Notes: a model not told the origin generated them from the sequence alone. A stretch of 33,938 nt of DNA from Solobacterium sp. (GCA_017459725.1 JAFUCL010000073.1:1-33938); one strand, 5' to 3'. Numbered from the stretch's first letter, positions 1 through 8,233 are shown. A program made the numbers and translations.

Positions 1-48
1 AATGTTCAACTCAGGCAATGTTACAAGAAAGCGCAATCGACACCATGA
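1..48 (+). CDS. possible 3' tail of an upstream gene (partial)
   Basis: Reading from base 1 gives an open frame that stops at TGA 46-48, directly before the hairpin terminator at 49-86. That placement is what a gene end would look like. Only 15 residues are visible and no family can be recognised. Another frame stays open to 104 but would run through the terminator. The call rests on position alone. Confidence 0.2.
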   Translation, partial: NVQLRQCYKKAQSTP

Positions 49-88
49 AAATATGGAGGACAGGTTACCCTATCCTCCATATTTTTGT
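49..88 (+). terminator. intrinsic terminator
   Basis: A 14-bp stem (51-64 with 69-82, one C/A mismatch) closes a TTAC loop and runs into a T tract at 82-86. It probably ends transcription of the gene left of the window. The A-rich bases before the stem could let it act on the other strand too. Confidence 0.75.
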
Positions 89-122
89 GATGTCTGTACA
101 GTGATTTATTTTCCTTGTCTAC

Positions 123-389
123 TTGACAAGAGTCGGATCACAGTGCGCAGTGATGCTGCTGATGAGCAATTACAGCAGGCTTCCTTCATTCCAGGTGCCT
201 GAGGGAGGCTATGAATCGGTTGCGGCTTCGATCTCCTACGGGGGATATTCACCGCTGTATATCCTGAACAGCTACAGTGATATGATCACATCCCTGCATG
301 CATTTATCTACGGGGATGATGATTATGAACCGAGCAGCCAGGCCCAGGAGATTGAGCGCAACATCTATACATATTTTGGATTATGGTAA
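123..389 (+). pseudogene. orphan ORF remnant of unknown function
   Basis: The open frame from TTG 123 to TAA 389 gives at most 88 residues. The part after about residue 22 (PSFQVPEGGYESV...YTYFGLW) has the composition of real protein, rich in Tyr, Ser and Asp. No ribosome-binding site precedes TTG 123 or the internal ATGs near 150-165, and a terminator follows the stop within 10 bases. This fits the 3' end of a larger gene whose front was lost. I recognise no domain. It could also be a genuine small protein with an unusual start. Confidence 0.35.
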
Positions 390-395
390 TAAACC

Positions 396-430
396 GACCC
401 GGAGCCGTTATCAGGTTCCGGGGTTTTGTT
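396..430 (+). terminator. intrinsic terminator after the orphan ORF
   Basis: The stem CCCGGAGCC (398-406) pairs with GGTTCCGGG (414-422), with one G-U pair, around a 7-nt loop and is followed by GTTTTGTTT. It lies 9 bases after the stop at 389, which supports this strip having once been a plus-strand gene. Confidence 0.7.
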
Positions 431-461
431 TCGGGGCATGGAAATAAATGCGAATAGGGGG

Positions 462-526
462 AATCTGTCGACCATACTCGACAGATTGGTAATAACTGCA
501 GGTTTTGTCGACTGTAATCGACAGAA
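462..526. repeat. two tandem TGTCGA-N6-TCGACA palindromes
   Basis: The first is a perfect 10-bp inverted repeat (462-471 and 478-487) around CCATAC. The second is a 9-bp inverted repeat (503-511 and 518-526, one G-T) around CTGTAA. Both share the core TGTCGA-N6-TCGACA and their centres lie exactly 40 bp apart, close to four helical turns. The second abuts the regulator stop codon at 527-529. No T tract follows either one on either strand, so a paired operator is at least as likely as a terminator. Confidence 0.6.
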
Positions 527-1342
527 TTATAACTTCGCTGTATTATTCTGCAGGCTTCTGCTGTCCTCGGCCGGTGTATGTCCGTATATCTTTGTGTATG
601 CACGGTAAAAGGAGGAATAATCACGGAAACCGCAGTGTATGGCTGTTTCGGCAGCGCTTGTGCCTTCCGCCAGCAATCGGTGCGCCAGCATGATCTTCTG
701 TACGCGTATATACGACATGATGGGGGTATGGAGCTGTCTGGTGAATATTTTCTGGACCGCGGAGCGGGAGAGATGCAGCCGGGCACAGAGATCATCTATG
801 GTATTGATATTTGTCAGATTGGTGTCGATATACCGGATGATGCTGCGGAATGATTCGTTGACTTCATCCGCCCTCCGGACAAGACCGCTTGAGGACATCA
901 GAGCTGCGATAATGACATTCAGCTGGGCCGCAAAGGCAGGGAAGACATATGCTTCCTGCATCCGTTCATGCAGTGTATCCAGGTGCAGCAGTTCCTCAGA
1001 AAGCTCTGTTCCGGCAATGCTGTAAACATGGTCCAGGGTGTTCATGCGGCGGCGCAGGATGTTCTGCAGGGCACTTTCTTCAAAGCGTATGACAATGCGT
1101 TCATACAGGGAGGTGCTTTTCAGTACGACCTGGTGATGCTCACCGGGACGGATGACAAGCAGACTGTGCGGATTCAGTGAATAGCGGTTCTGCTGGATCA
1201 TGAAGTCCGCATCACCCTGTATAAAGTACAGCAGTTCATAGCAGGCATGATAATGGTCGGGAAAAGAAGCCGGGGTCATTTCCGGACTGTCCGTGATCTC
1301 ATGTTTGAACGTATATGTTCCGTAGCGTACATCGAATTCCAT
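527..1342 (-). CDS. AraC-family transcriptional regulator
   Basis: An AraC/XylS-type regulator of about 271 residues. The N-terminal half is a cupin-like sensor (HYHACYELLYFIQG, then a VIRPGEHH strand typical of sugar-sensing members). The C-terminal ~100 residues carry two helix-turn-helix units, the first around INTIDDLCARLHLSRSAVQ and the second around AAETAIHCGFRDYSSFYRAY, ending in the usual GHTP. It is divergent from the glycosidase operon at 1617, which it plausibly controls in response to a sugar. A longer frame begins at TTG 1399 and another ATG lies at 1351. I chose ATG 1342 because it sits 7 nt after a perfect TATAAT and no ribosome-binding site exists for any candidate, so the transcript may be leaderless. 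The family call is firm, while the start and target are inferred. Confidence 0.9.
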   Translation of the reverse strand: MEFDVRYGTYTFKHEITDSPEMTPASFPDHYHACYELLYFIQGDADFMIQQNRYSLNPHSLLVIRPGEHHQVVLKSTSLYERIVIRFEESALQNILRRRMNTLDHVYSIAGTELSEELLHLDTLHERMQEAYVFPAFAAQLNVIIAALMSSSGLVRRADEVNESFRSIIRYIDTNLTNINTIDDLCARLHLSRSAVQKIFTRQLHTPIMSYIRVQKIMLAHRLLAEGTSAAETAIHCGFRDYSSFYRAYTKIYGHTPAEDSRSLQNNTAKL

Positions 1343-1349
1343 TACAGTC

Positions 1350-1377
1350 ATTATAAAAAAACGAACACAATTTGCAA
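1350..1377 (-). promoter_or_regulatory. promoter of the AraC-type regulator
   Basis: On the minus strand, TTGCAA (1377-1372), a 16-nt spacer and a perfect TATAAT (1355-1350). Seven bases separate the TATAAT from ATG 1342, so the predicted transcript starts at or next to the start codon. The TATAAT overlaps the alternative ATG at 1351, which argues against that start. Confidence 0.6.
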
Positions 1378-1569
1378 TATATGAGTGGATTAATTGCAAT
1401 GGTTCTGCGTATAAGCGCTTGATAAAATAAACGTGAAGTTGAAAGATCCGGTACTGATGGAGTTCTCTTACTTCCTGAATAACTCTGCAGAATGCGCTGT
1501 CTTATACCCCTGATCAATGAAGACAGTCCGGATTCCACGCAGGGTTTTACCGACACAGGAAATCAGAGG

Positions 1570-1596
1570 ATCCGCATCAGGCCGGATAATTTTTTT
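1570..1596 (+). promoter_or_regulatory. weak hairpin plus T7 in the glycosidase leader
   Basis: ATCCG (1570-1574) can pair with CGGAT (1583-1587), followed by AA and seven T residues (1590-1596), about 20 bases before the GH3 start. The stem is only 5 bp. It could be a leader attenuator, a leftover terminator or chance. The rest of the 274-bp divergent spacer (1343-1616) shows no other clear structure. Confidence 0.2.
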
Positions 1597-1616
1597 GGAA
1601 CAATAAGGGAGGTTCT

Positions 1617-3338
1617 ATGGTTGATTTGACAAAGAAGCCGTTCTGCCTGGATGAGAATCAGATCAAATGGGTGGAAGACACCATCAGCTCCATGACAATT
1701 GAAGAGAAAATCGGACAGCTGTTCATCAATCTGAATGTCAGACATGACAAAGAGATGTACAGACCTTTCATCGAGAAGTACCATGTCGGCGGCATCCGCT
1801 GGCAGGGCGGTACGCTGGAACAGCAGTATGAACAGAACAAATACTATTTCACTGAAAGTAAAATACCGCCGCTGATTGCCGCGAATCTGGAAAGCGGAGC
1901 GAACAAGACGGTAACCGGCGGAACACTGATTGCCAGCGGACCTGCCATGGGTGCAGGCGGACCTGAGATTGCAAGGCTGATGGGAGAAATATCTGCAAGA
2001 GAAGCAAAGACGGTCGGTGTAAACTGGACCTTTGCGCCGATTACCGATGTGGTGCTGAACTGGCGGAATACCATTGTGAATAACCGTGCGTTCGGCAATG
2101 ATCCGGATGAAGTCATTGCGGATTCCATTGCGTATATGGAAGGTGTGCACAAGTACGGCATTGCCTGCTGTGCGAAGCATTTCCCCGGCGACGGTTCCGA
2201 GGAACGTGATCAGCACCTTGTTATGGGCTGCAACGATCTCTCTGTTGAAGAGTGGGAGAATACATACGGCAAGGTATACAGAGCTGTGTTTGAAGCAGGT
2301 GTGGAGTCGGTCATGGTCGGTCATATCTGCATGCCGGCATGGTCAAAGAAGCTGCGTCCGGGTATGAGCGATGAGGAAATCATGCCTGCTTCGCTTGCAC
2401 CGGAGCTTCTGCAGGATCTGCTGCGTGATCATCTCGGCTTCAACGGTCTGGTCCTGACGGATGCGTCGCATATGGCCGGTCTGTCCACGGCAGCACCGCG
2501 TTCGGTGCAGGTTCCGGGTGCGATTGCGGCAGGCTGCGATATGTTCCTGTTCTTCAACGATCCCGATGAAGACTTTAAGTACATGATGGACGGCTATAAG
2601 AACGGTGTGATCACGGAAGAGCGTCTTTCGGATGCCCTGCACAGAATCCTCGGTCTGAAGGCCAAGCTGAAGCTGTATGCATACCAGTGGCCGGAGAAGG
2701 AAGAGATGGCGTTTGTGGGCAGTGAAGAAGCACATAAAGCTGCGGAAACGGCAGCGGATGCTTCTGTTACCCTGGTCAAGGATACCCAGCATATTCTGCC
2801 GGTGGATCCCAAGGTCAGAAAGAGAGCAATGCTCTATTATGTGGAAACAGCACCGGTATCCTACAGCAAGGGCACAGACCCGGCTAAAAAGATTGTCATA
2901 GAAGAGCTGGAGCGGGCCGGTTTCGAAGTGGACGCCCACCAGGATTACTACGAAATGGAAGCGGAGAAGATGTCACCGTTCAATGAGTTCCGCATCATGG
3001 AGACACCTCCTGTGGAAGAGTTCAAGAAGAAGTATGATATCGTCTTTGTCTTCGTGCACATGGAAGGATATGCCAAGGAGAACAATGTAAGGGTTGTCTG
3101 GTCCGCGGCACATTCCAGCGAACTGCCGTGGTATGTGCATGAAGTGCCGACCGTCGGTGTATCACTGAACTATACGAATCATCTGTATGATCTGCCGATG
3201 CTGAAGACATTCATCAATGCCTATGCACCGACCAGAGAATATATCCGTGCAGCCGTTGAGAAGATCACCGGTCAGTCAGAGTTCAAGGGAAAGGCGAATG
3301 ATCTTGTCTGGTGCGGCAGATGGGATACAAGAAGGTAA
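1617..3338 (+). CDS. GH3 family glycoside hydrolase (NagZ/beta-hexosaminidase-like)
   Basis: A 573-residue retaining GH3 enzyme without signal peptide, hence cytoplasmic. The N-terminal barrel carries KHFPGDG (187-193) followed by D198-Q-H200. This matches the Asp-His dyad loop that serves as acid/base in NagZ-type beta-N-acetylhexosaminidases. The nucleophile should be D282 in LTDASHM. Residues ~370-573 form a second alpha/beta domain, as in two-domain GH3 proteins. The His of NagZ's KHFPGHG is Asp here, so the exact sugar is uncertain. Phosphorolytic NagZ relatives and beta-glucosidases are alternatives. AAGGGAGG at 1605-1612 supports ATG 1617. It opens a tight three-gene operon with the HAD phosphatase and GH2 enzyme. 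Confidence 0.85.
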   Translation: MVDLTKKPFCLDENQIKWVEDTISSMTIEEKIGQLFINLNVRHDKEMYRPFIEKYHVGGIRWQGGTLEQQYEQNKYYFTESKIPPLIAANLESGANKTVTGGTLIASGPAMGAGGPEIARLMGEISAREAKTVGVNWTFAPITDVVLNWRNTIVNNRAFGNDPDEVIADSIAYMEGVHKYGIACCAKHFPGDGSEERDQHLVMGCNDLSVEEWENTYGKVYRAVFEAGVESVMVGHICMPAWSKKLRPGMSDEEIMPASLAPELLQDLLRDHLGFNGLVLTDASHMAGLSTAAPRSVQVPGAIAAGCDMFLFFNDPDEDFKYMMDGYKNGVITEERLSDALHRILGLKAKLKLYAYQWPEKEEMAFVGSEEAHKAAETAADASVTLVKDTQHILPVDPKVRKRAMLYYVETAPVSYSKGTDPAKKIVIEELERAGFEVDAHQDYYEMEAEKMSPFNEFRIMETPPVEEFKKKYDIVFVFVHMEGYAKENNVRVVWSAAHSSELPWYVHEVPTVGVSLNYTNHLYDLPMLKTFINAYAPTREYIRAAVEKITGQSEFKGKANDLVWCGRWDTRR

Positions 3339-3342
3339 GTAT

Positions 3343-4221
3343 ATGGAAGATCTTCTGAAGGAATTTGAACCGAAGCATGATCTGCTTGTATGCATAGATT
3401 CAGACGGTACGGTCTTTGACAATATGGAGCTGAAGCATAAAGAGTGCTTCTGTCCGGCTGCTGTCAATGTCTGGAAGCTGCAGGCTGTATCCAGGTATTT
3501 CCGTGAAGTATGGGACTTTGTCAATCTGTATTCCAGAGACCGCGGCATCAACCGTTTTCCGGGTATTGTAAAGGCACTGGAAGAGACGATGAAGCGTCCG
3601 GAGGTGCAGGAGAGAAATATCACTCTGCCGGATCTCAGCGTACTGAAGAAGTGGATTGCGGAGACACCGGTGCTTGGCTGCGGCGCTCTTGAAAAGTTCG
3701 CGGATACGGTGGATGATGAAGCTGTAAGAATGGCAATTGCCTGGAGTCATGAGGTGGATGAGAACGTGCACAGGATCGTGCATGATCTTCCGCCGCTGCC
3801 CTATGTAAGGGAAACACTGGAAAAGATGAGTGCATATGCGGATATCGTGATCGTATCTGCGGCTACCCATGATGCCCTGGAAAGGGAATGGATCTCCAAT
3901 GATCTGATCCGTTATGTAACAGTAGCGGCCGGGCAGGAGCTCGGTTCCAAGGCGGAATGCATCAGACGTTCCATGGAAGGCAAATACAGTCCGGATCATG
4001 TGCTGATGCTGGGGGATGCGCCGGGTGATGAGCAGTCCGCTGCCGTGAACCATGTGCTGTATTATCCGATCATTCCCGGACAGGAGAGTGCTTCCTGGAA
4101 GAAACTTCTGAATGAATCATTTGATAAGTTCACTGCAGGCACATACAAAGGTGCTTATATGGACGGCCTGGTCAGTGCATTCTATGATGCACTGGCAGTA
4201 AAGGCGCCCTGGGAGGAATAA
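3343..4221 (+). CDS. HAD-superfamily hydrolase
   Basis: A 292-residue cytosolic HAD-like phosphatase. Motif I is D19-S-D21-G-T in CIDSDGTVFD (nucleophile and acid), motif II is the Ser of IVIVSAAT, motif III Lys lies near GSKAEC, and motif IV is LGDAPGD. The long insert between motifs I and II is a helical cap. The open frame reaches upstream to 3217, but GAAGGT just before ATG 3343 and the GH3 stop at 3338 make 3343 the right start. Its place between two glycosidases suggests it dephosphorylates a sugar phosphate released in the same pathway or detoxifies one. The substrate cannot be read from sequence. Confidence 0.85.
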   Translation: MEDLLKEFEPKHDLLVCIDSDGTVFDNMELKHKECFCPAAVNVWKLQAVSRYFREVWDFVNLYSRDRGINRFPGIVKALEETMKRPEVQERNITLPDLSVLKKWIAETPVLGCGALEKFADTVDDEAVRMAIAWSHEVDENVHRIVHDLPPLPYVRETLEKMSAYADIVIVSAATHDALEREWISNDLIRYVTVAAGQELGSKAECIRRSMEGKYSPDHVLMLGDAPGDEQSAAVNHVLYYPIIPGQESASWKKLLNESFDKFTAGTYKGAYMDGLVSAFYDALAVKAPWEE

Positions 4222-4225
4222 GACA

Positions 4226-6418
4226 ATGCGAACAATCTGCAGTATCAACGACAACTGGAAGTTCTGCAAAACATCCGAAATACCGACTGCTTTTCCCGCT
4301 GCGTGGGAGGATGTAACTCTCCCGCATACATGGAATGCCGTGGATGGCCAGGACGGCGGCGATGATTACTGGAGAGGACAGGCTGTATACTGCCGTATGA
4401 TCACTGAGGATCTGCCGGAGGGAATGCGTTTATATGCAGAGTTCCCGGCCTGCGGAAACAGCGGTGATGTATACCTGGGCGGAGAGCATCTTGTGCACCA
4501 TGACGGCGGTTATTCAACCTTCAGAGCCGATCTTACGGATGGCATCAGACAGGGCAGAAGACTGCTCGCTGTCAAAGCAGACAACAGTGTCAATGATACG
4601 GTATATCCGCAGATGGCAGACTTTACCTTCTACGGCGGACTGTACCGCGGGGCTAACCTGATTGCCGTGCCGGAAACACACTTCGAACTGATCAAAGCAG
4701 GTTCAAGAGGCCTGAAGATCACTCCGGTATGCAGGGGAACCGACTATGAAGTCACCGTGGAAACATGGCAGAACGGCGGCACTGTGGAAATCACCGTGAA
4801 TGGTGAAACAAAGACCGCTGAGAATACAGACGGACATGCCGAAGCTGTATTTGTCATCAAGGACGCGCATCTCTGGGACGGTGTCAAAGACCCGTATCTG
4901 TATACATGCAAAGCGGTGCTGAAGGTAAACGGTGAAGCTGTGGATGAAGTGTGCGACCGTTTCGGCTGCCGTACGTTTGAAATCGATCCGGACAAGGGTT
5001 TCCTTCTCAACGGCAGAAGCTATCCGCTCAGAGGTGTATCAAGGCACCAGGACCGCAAGGGTTACGGCAATGCGCTCACGGATGCCATGCATGAAGAAGA
5101 CATGGATATCATCTGCGAGATGGGTGCCAACAGTATCCGTCTGGCACATTACCAGCATGCCCAGAAATTCTATGATCTCTGTGATGAAAGAGGTCTTGTC
5201 GCATGGGCGGAGATTCCGTTTATTTCTGCATTCATGGAGAACGGTGAGAAGAATACCTTCGAACAGATGGAGGATCTGATCACCCAGAACTACAACCATG
5301 CCTGTGTGGCTGTATGGGGTCTTTCCAATGAAATCACCATGCGCGGTATGAAGCCGGGTCTTGAAGAGAATCATGTAAAGCTGAATGACTTTGTTCACCG
5401 CATGGATCCGACAAGACCTACAGCCATGGCGCATGTCTCCATGCTGGATAAAACAAGCTCCTTCCTGGATATCTCCGATGTCGGTGCCTATAACCTGTAC
5501 TTCGGCTGGTATGATGAAGGTCTTGAGAAGAATGATCAGTTCCTGGAGGATACCCATCGCCTGCATCCGTCTCTCCCAATCGGTCTTACCGAATACGGCT
5601 GCGACACCAATCCGCGCTTCCATTCCGAGAATCCGGTCAGAGGCGATTACACCGAAGAGTATCAGATGCTGTATCACGAGTATATGCTGAACATGTTCAT
5701 GCAGAGACCGTGGATCTGGTGTACCTATGCCTGGAATATGTTTGACTTTGCGGCAGATGCACGCAACGAAGGCGGCACACCCGGCACCAACCAGAAGGGT
5801 CTCGTCACCATGGACCGCAAGATCCGCAAGGATGTGTATTACCTGTACAAGGCATACTGGTCCGATCAGAAGTTTGTGCATCTCTGCGGCAGAAGATTCG
5901 TTGACCACAATGCGCATGACATCACCCTGACGGTCTATTCCAACCTGCCGGAAGTAACCCTGTACAAGGACGGTGTAAAGCTGGAGACAAAGACAGGCGA
6001 GCGTATCTTCCGCTTCAATGTTTCCCTGGAAGGCGAACATACCTTCACGGCAGAGAGCGGAACATATACAGATTCCATAACGATCCGTTATGTCAGCGAA
6101 CCGAACCAGGACTACATCCACAAGGGTGCAGGTATCCTGAACTGGTTTGATGCGGAGGGACTGCAGACAGACCATTGGTCACTGGTGGACAGAATCTGCG
6201 ACATGATGAAGAGCGCCGAAGCACGCAATGCACTTAAGGTTGTACTGGACAGAGCTTCCGGAGATGAGGATGCCCTAATCACAGCAGCACGTAAGGATAT
6301 CTCCGTTCTGGAAAACTGTGAGCTGAAGGGTGAAGAGCTGCTCGATCTCTGCGGCAAGACCATGAACAACAACATCAAGCGTTTCGTCAACGCAGCCCTG
6401 CAGAAGATCACAAAATAA
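4226..6418 (+). CDS. GH2 family glycosidase, beta-galactosidase-like
   Basis: A 730-residue GH2 enzyme lacking a signal peptide. The N-terminal jelly roll (~1-170, with LPHTWN and DDYWRGQAVY), an Ig-like domain (~180-275) and a TIM barrel (~280-580) are in the standard order. The acid/base is E369 in WGLSNE and the nucleophile E456 in LTEYG. RNEGGTPGTNQKGLVT followed by a DRK stretch resembles beta-galactosidases of this family. The NxKG piece also occurs in beta-glucuronidases, so that activity is the main alternative. An Ig-like strand region follows the barrel. GGGAGGA at 4211-4217 overlaps the end of the HAD gene, giving a 4-base gap. No sugar transporter is present in this operon. Confidence 0.88.
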   Translation: MRTICSINDNWKFCKTSEIPTAFPAAWEDVTLPHTWNAVDGQDGGDDYWRGQAVYCRMITEDLPEGMRLYAEFPACGNSGDVYLGGEHLVHHDGGYSTFRADLTDGIRQGRRLLAVKADNSVNDTVYPQMADFTFYGGLYRGANLIAVPETHFELIKAGSRGLKITPVCRGTDYEVTVETWQNGGTVEITVNGETKTAENTDGHAEAVFVIKDAHLWDGVKDPYLYTCKAVLKVNGEAVDEVCDRFGCRTFEIDPDKGFLLNGRSYPLRGVSRHQDRKGYGNALTDAMHEEDMDIICEMGANSIRLAHYQHAQKFYDLCDERGLVAWAEIPFISAFMENGEKNTFEQMEDLITQNYNHACVAVWGLSNEITMRGMKPGLEENHVKLNDFVHRMDPTRPTAMAHVSMLDKTSSFLDISDVGAYNLYFGWYDEGLEKNDQFLEDTHRLHPSLPIGLTEYGCDTNPRFHSENPVRGDYTEEYQMLYHEYMLNMFMQRPWIWCTYAWNMFDFAADARNEGGTPGTNQKGLVTMDRKIRKDVYYLYKAYWSDQKFVHLCGRRFVDHNAHDITLTVYSNLPEVTLYKDGVKLETKTGERIFRFNVSLEGEHTFTAESGTYTDSITIRYVSEPNQDYIHKGAGILNWFDAEGLQTDHWSLVDRICDMMKSAEARNALKVVLDRASGDEDALITAARKDISVLENCELKGEELLDLCGKTMNNNIKRFVNAALQKITK

Positions 6419-6448
6419 AGTCCAGCAAAAACTAATTTTCAAACATTC

Positions 6449-6488
6449 AAAGATTGACCGTATGAAAACTGCGGTCAATCTTTATTTT
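6449..6488 (+). terminator. intrinsic terminator of the glycosidase operon
   Basis: A perfect 12-bp stem (6449-6460 with 6472-6483) closes an 11-nt loop and is followed by TTTATTTTGAT. It lies 31 bases after the GH2 stop. Confidence 0.85.
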
Positions 6489-6695
6489 GATATCAGGCAG
6501 ATATACATGATGCGATCTGATTATTACCGTGCGAAAACAATCATTTATATGCAGTATGTGTTTTAAACATTGTGCATTTAGTCGTAAACGTGTGCTTTTT
6601 TTGTGACACATCCATAAAATGCATAAAGTGTGTATACGGTGTACGTGGTAGAATATTCACAAACATATAATGATTGAATTGAGGGAGGAATTAGT
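6489..6695 (+). promoter_or_regulatory. AT-rich leader before the TM2 protein
   Basis: No gene here. A TAGAAT at 6649-6654 is a plausible -10 box, but the hexamer 17 bases upstream (AAGTGT) is a poor -35. The ribosome site GAGGGAGGA (6681-6689) precedes ATG 6696. Several GTGT-containing words between 6550 and 6645 are of uncertain meaning. Confidence 0.3.
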
Positions 6696-7082
6696 ATGGC
6701 AGGAAAATGTCCGGTATGCGGTGCTCCGCTTCAGAACGGGGTATGCGGATACTGCGGGTATCATGAAGCGCAGGCTCAGGCCGCACCTCAGTCAGCAGCG
6801 GCGCAGCCTACAATTGTAGTCAATAACGTGGTGAGGAACACGGTAAGTCCTACATTTGTAAGAGCAGCGCTTGTCAGTTCTAAGAACAGAACACTGGCTC
6901 TTATTCTTTGCTTAGTTTTTGGCTTTTTCGGAGCACACCAGTTTTATTCCGGAAGAATCGGGCGCGGGATTCTTTATCTTTTCACCATGGGTTTGTTCGG
7001 TATAGGCTGGTTTATAGACCTGGTCAAAATCCTGCTGGGAAGCTATACGGATAAATTCGGACTTCCCATTAAAAACTGGTAA
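6696..7082 (+). CDS. zinc-ribbon TM2 domain protein
   Basis: A 128-residue membrane protein. The N-terminus is a short zinc ribbon with four cysteines (C5, C8, C17, C20 in CPVC and CGYC). An Ala/Gln-rich linker to ~50 leads to a TM2 domain with two membrane helices (~66-88 and ~91-115). The turn FGAHQFYSGRIGRGILY between the helices is the TM2 signature. The function of bacterial TM2 proteins is not settled. The SPFH-SHOCT gene starts 6 bases after its stop, so the pair is almost certainly co-transcribed and may act together at the membrane. The strong GAGGGAGGA ribosome site sets the start. Confidence 0.85.
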   Translation: MAGKCPVCGAPLQNGVCGYCGYHEAQAQAAPQSAAAQPTIVVNNVVRNTVSPTFVRAALVSSKNRTLALILCLVFGFFGAHQFYSGRIGRGILYLFTMGLFGIGWFIDLVKILLGSYTDKFGLPIKNW

Positions 7083-7088
7083 AAGACA

Positions 7089-8066
7089 ATGGATTTTAAG
7101 AGTTTAATCCGCGGACAGTTCCTGGATACAATCGAATATGAAGATCTTTCAAATCGGATCATAGTGTACAAATATGTCCGGCCCTCGGGAGATAACGAAA
7201 TCAAACAGGGATCCAAAGTGATTGTAAGAGAAAGCCAGGCCGCAATATTCCTGTGCAAAGGTCAGCTGGCGGATGTATTTAAACCCGGTACATGGACACT
7301 GAACACAGAGAATCTGCCGGTTCTCTCGTCGATGTCTGCAGTCGGACATTTGTTTAATTCTCCGATTAAAGCTGACTTATACTTCATCAGTACAAAGCAG
7401 TTCACGGGGAATAAATGGGCAACTAAAAATCCGGTTATTCTGCGTGATCCCGAATTGAATATGGTCCGTGTAAGGTCGTTTGGCCAGTATTCATTCCGGG
7501 TCGTGGATCCTGAACTGTTTATGAAGGAAGTATTCGGAACCAAGGGACTGGTTCTCACATGGGATATTGTGCAGTATCTGTCCGGTCTTATTTCCGAAGC
7601 GTTTGCGACTGTACTGGCAAGTGCCGAACTTTCTGTCCTTGATCTTGCGGCGCAGTACAAACTGATCGGCTCGATGATCAGAGATGAGGTAAATCAGACC
7701 GCTGAAGGCATCGGTATTGAGTTCAGCAATGTACTTGTGGAGAACTTCTCACTGCCCGATGAAGTTGAAAAGCTTATCGATGAACAGTCCGGTATAGGAA
7801 TGGCCAACAAAGATATGAACACTTTCATGCAGTATCAGGCCGCAAGATCTATGCGTGATGCCTCAAAGCAGAAGGGCGGACTTGCAGGTCTGGGAGCCGG
7901 AATGGCAGCCGGCAATAAGATGGTTTCGGTATTTAATCAGGCCACCGGATCTGATACTGATGACAACTCAATAGAAAAGCTCAGACAGCTGAAGATGCTT
8001 CTGGATGAAGGTATATTGACACAGGAAGAATTCGACCTTAAAAAGAAACAGATTCTGAAGCTCTGA
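7089..8066 (+). CDS. SPFH domain protein with C-terminal SHOCT
   Basis: A 325-residue protein of the SPFH/virion-core-like (YdjI-type) group. Residues ~1-240 form the SPFH region, including the antiparallel strand segment DPELNMVRVRSFGQYSFRV and the helical VQYLSGLISEAFATVLA. A Gly/Ala/Met-rich linker (~255-285) follows. Residues ~295-325 (IEKLRQLKMLLDEGILTQEEF) are a SHOCT motif, which often marks oligomerising membrane-associated proteins. It has no membrane helix of its own, and the TM2 partner encoded upstream could anchor it. B. subtilis YdjI-type proteins belong to an envelope-stress group, so such a role is a reasonable guess. Confidence 0.85.
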   Translation: MDFKSLIRGQFLDTIEYEDLSNRIIVYKYVRPSGDNEIKQGSKVIVRESQAAIFLCKGQLADVFKPGTWTLNTENLPVLSSMSAVGHLFNSPIKADLYFISTKQFTGNKWATKNPVILRDPELNMVRVRSFGQYSFRVVDPELFMKEVFGTKGLVLTWDIVQYLSGLISEAFATVLASAELSVLDLAAQYKLIGSMIRDEVNQTAEGIGIEFSNVLVENFSLPDEVEKLIDEQSGIGMANKDMNTFMQYQAARSMRDASKQKGGLAGLGAGMAAGNKMVSVFNQATGSDTDDNSIEKLRQLKMLLDEGILTQEEFDLKKKQILKL

Positions 8067-8082
8067 CATACTACAGATCAAG

Positions 8083-8113
8083 ACGCTTTCCCAGATACGG
8101 GAAGGCGTTTTTT
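8083..8113 (+). terminator. intrinsic terminator after the SPFH gene
   Basis: ACGCTTTCCC (8083-8092) pairs with GGGAAGGCGT (8099-8108), with one G-U pair, around AGATAC and runs into T6 (8108-8113). It is 17 bases after the stop. Confidence 0.85.
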
Positions 8114-8141
8114 AAGTCTCCGCTTTTAACGGGACACTACA

Positions 8142-8173
8142 GAAAAGGGGATAGATATGTAATCCATCCCTTT
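8142..8173 (-). terminator. intrinsic terminator of the amidohydrolase gene
   Basis: Read on the minus strand, a 12-bp stem (8173-8162 with 8156-8144, one bulged base, one G-U) with a 5-nt loop is followed by TTTT. It faces the plus-strand terminator at 8083-8113 in this convergent gap. Confidence 0.65.
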
Positions 8174-8233
8174 CATGTGCTCCAATCAATTGTAAGTATG
8201 CTGTGGTGTCAGTTTCTCGGGATTTCAGCTGAC

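Noticed and set aside
1343..1616. Riboswitch or tRNA in the divergent spacer
   Set aside because: No conserved riboswitch core or cloverleaf could be traced; only a weak 5-bp hairpin with T7 was found.
1563..2324. 253-residue minus-strand frame under the GH3 gene
   Set aside because: The plus-strand GH3 frame has family motifs and a strong ribosome site; the minus frame has neither.
5790..5830. NQKG motif of the GH2 enzyme as proof of beta-glucuronidase
   Set aside because: The wider context (RNEGGTPG before it and a DRK stretch after it) is also standard in GH2 beta-galactosidases, so the motif does not decide.
5039..6175. 378-residue open frame on the minus strand
   Set aside because: It is antisense to the GH2 gene, whose catalytic motifs are intact on the plus strand. 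No ribosome site or domain supports it.
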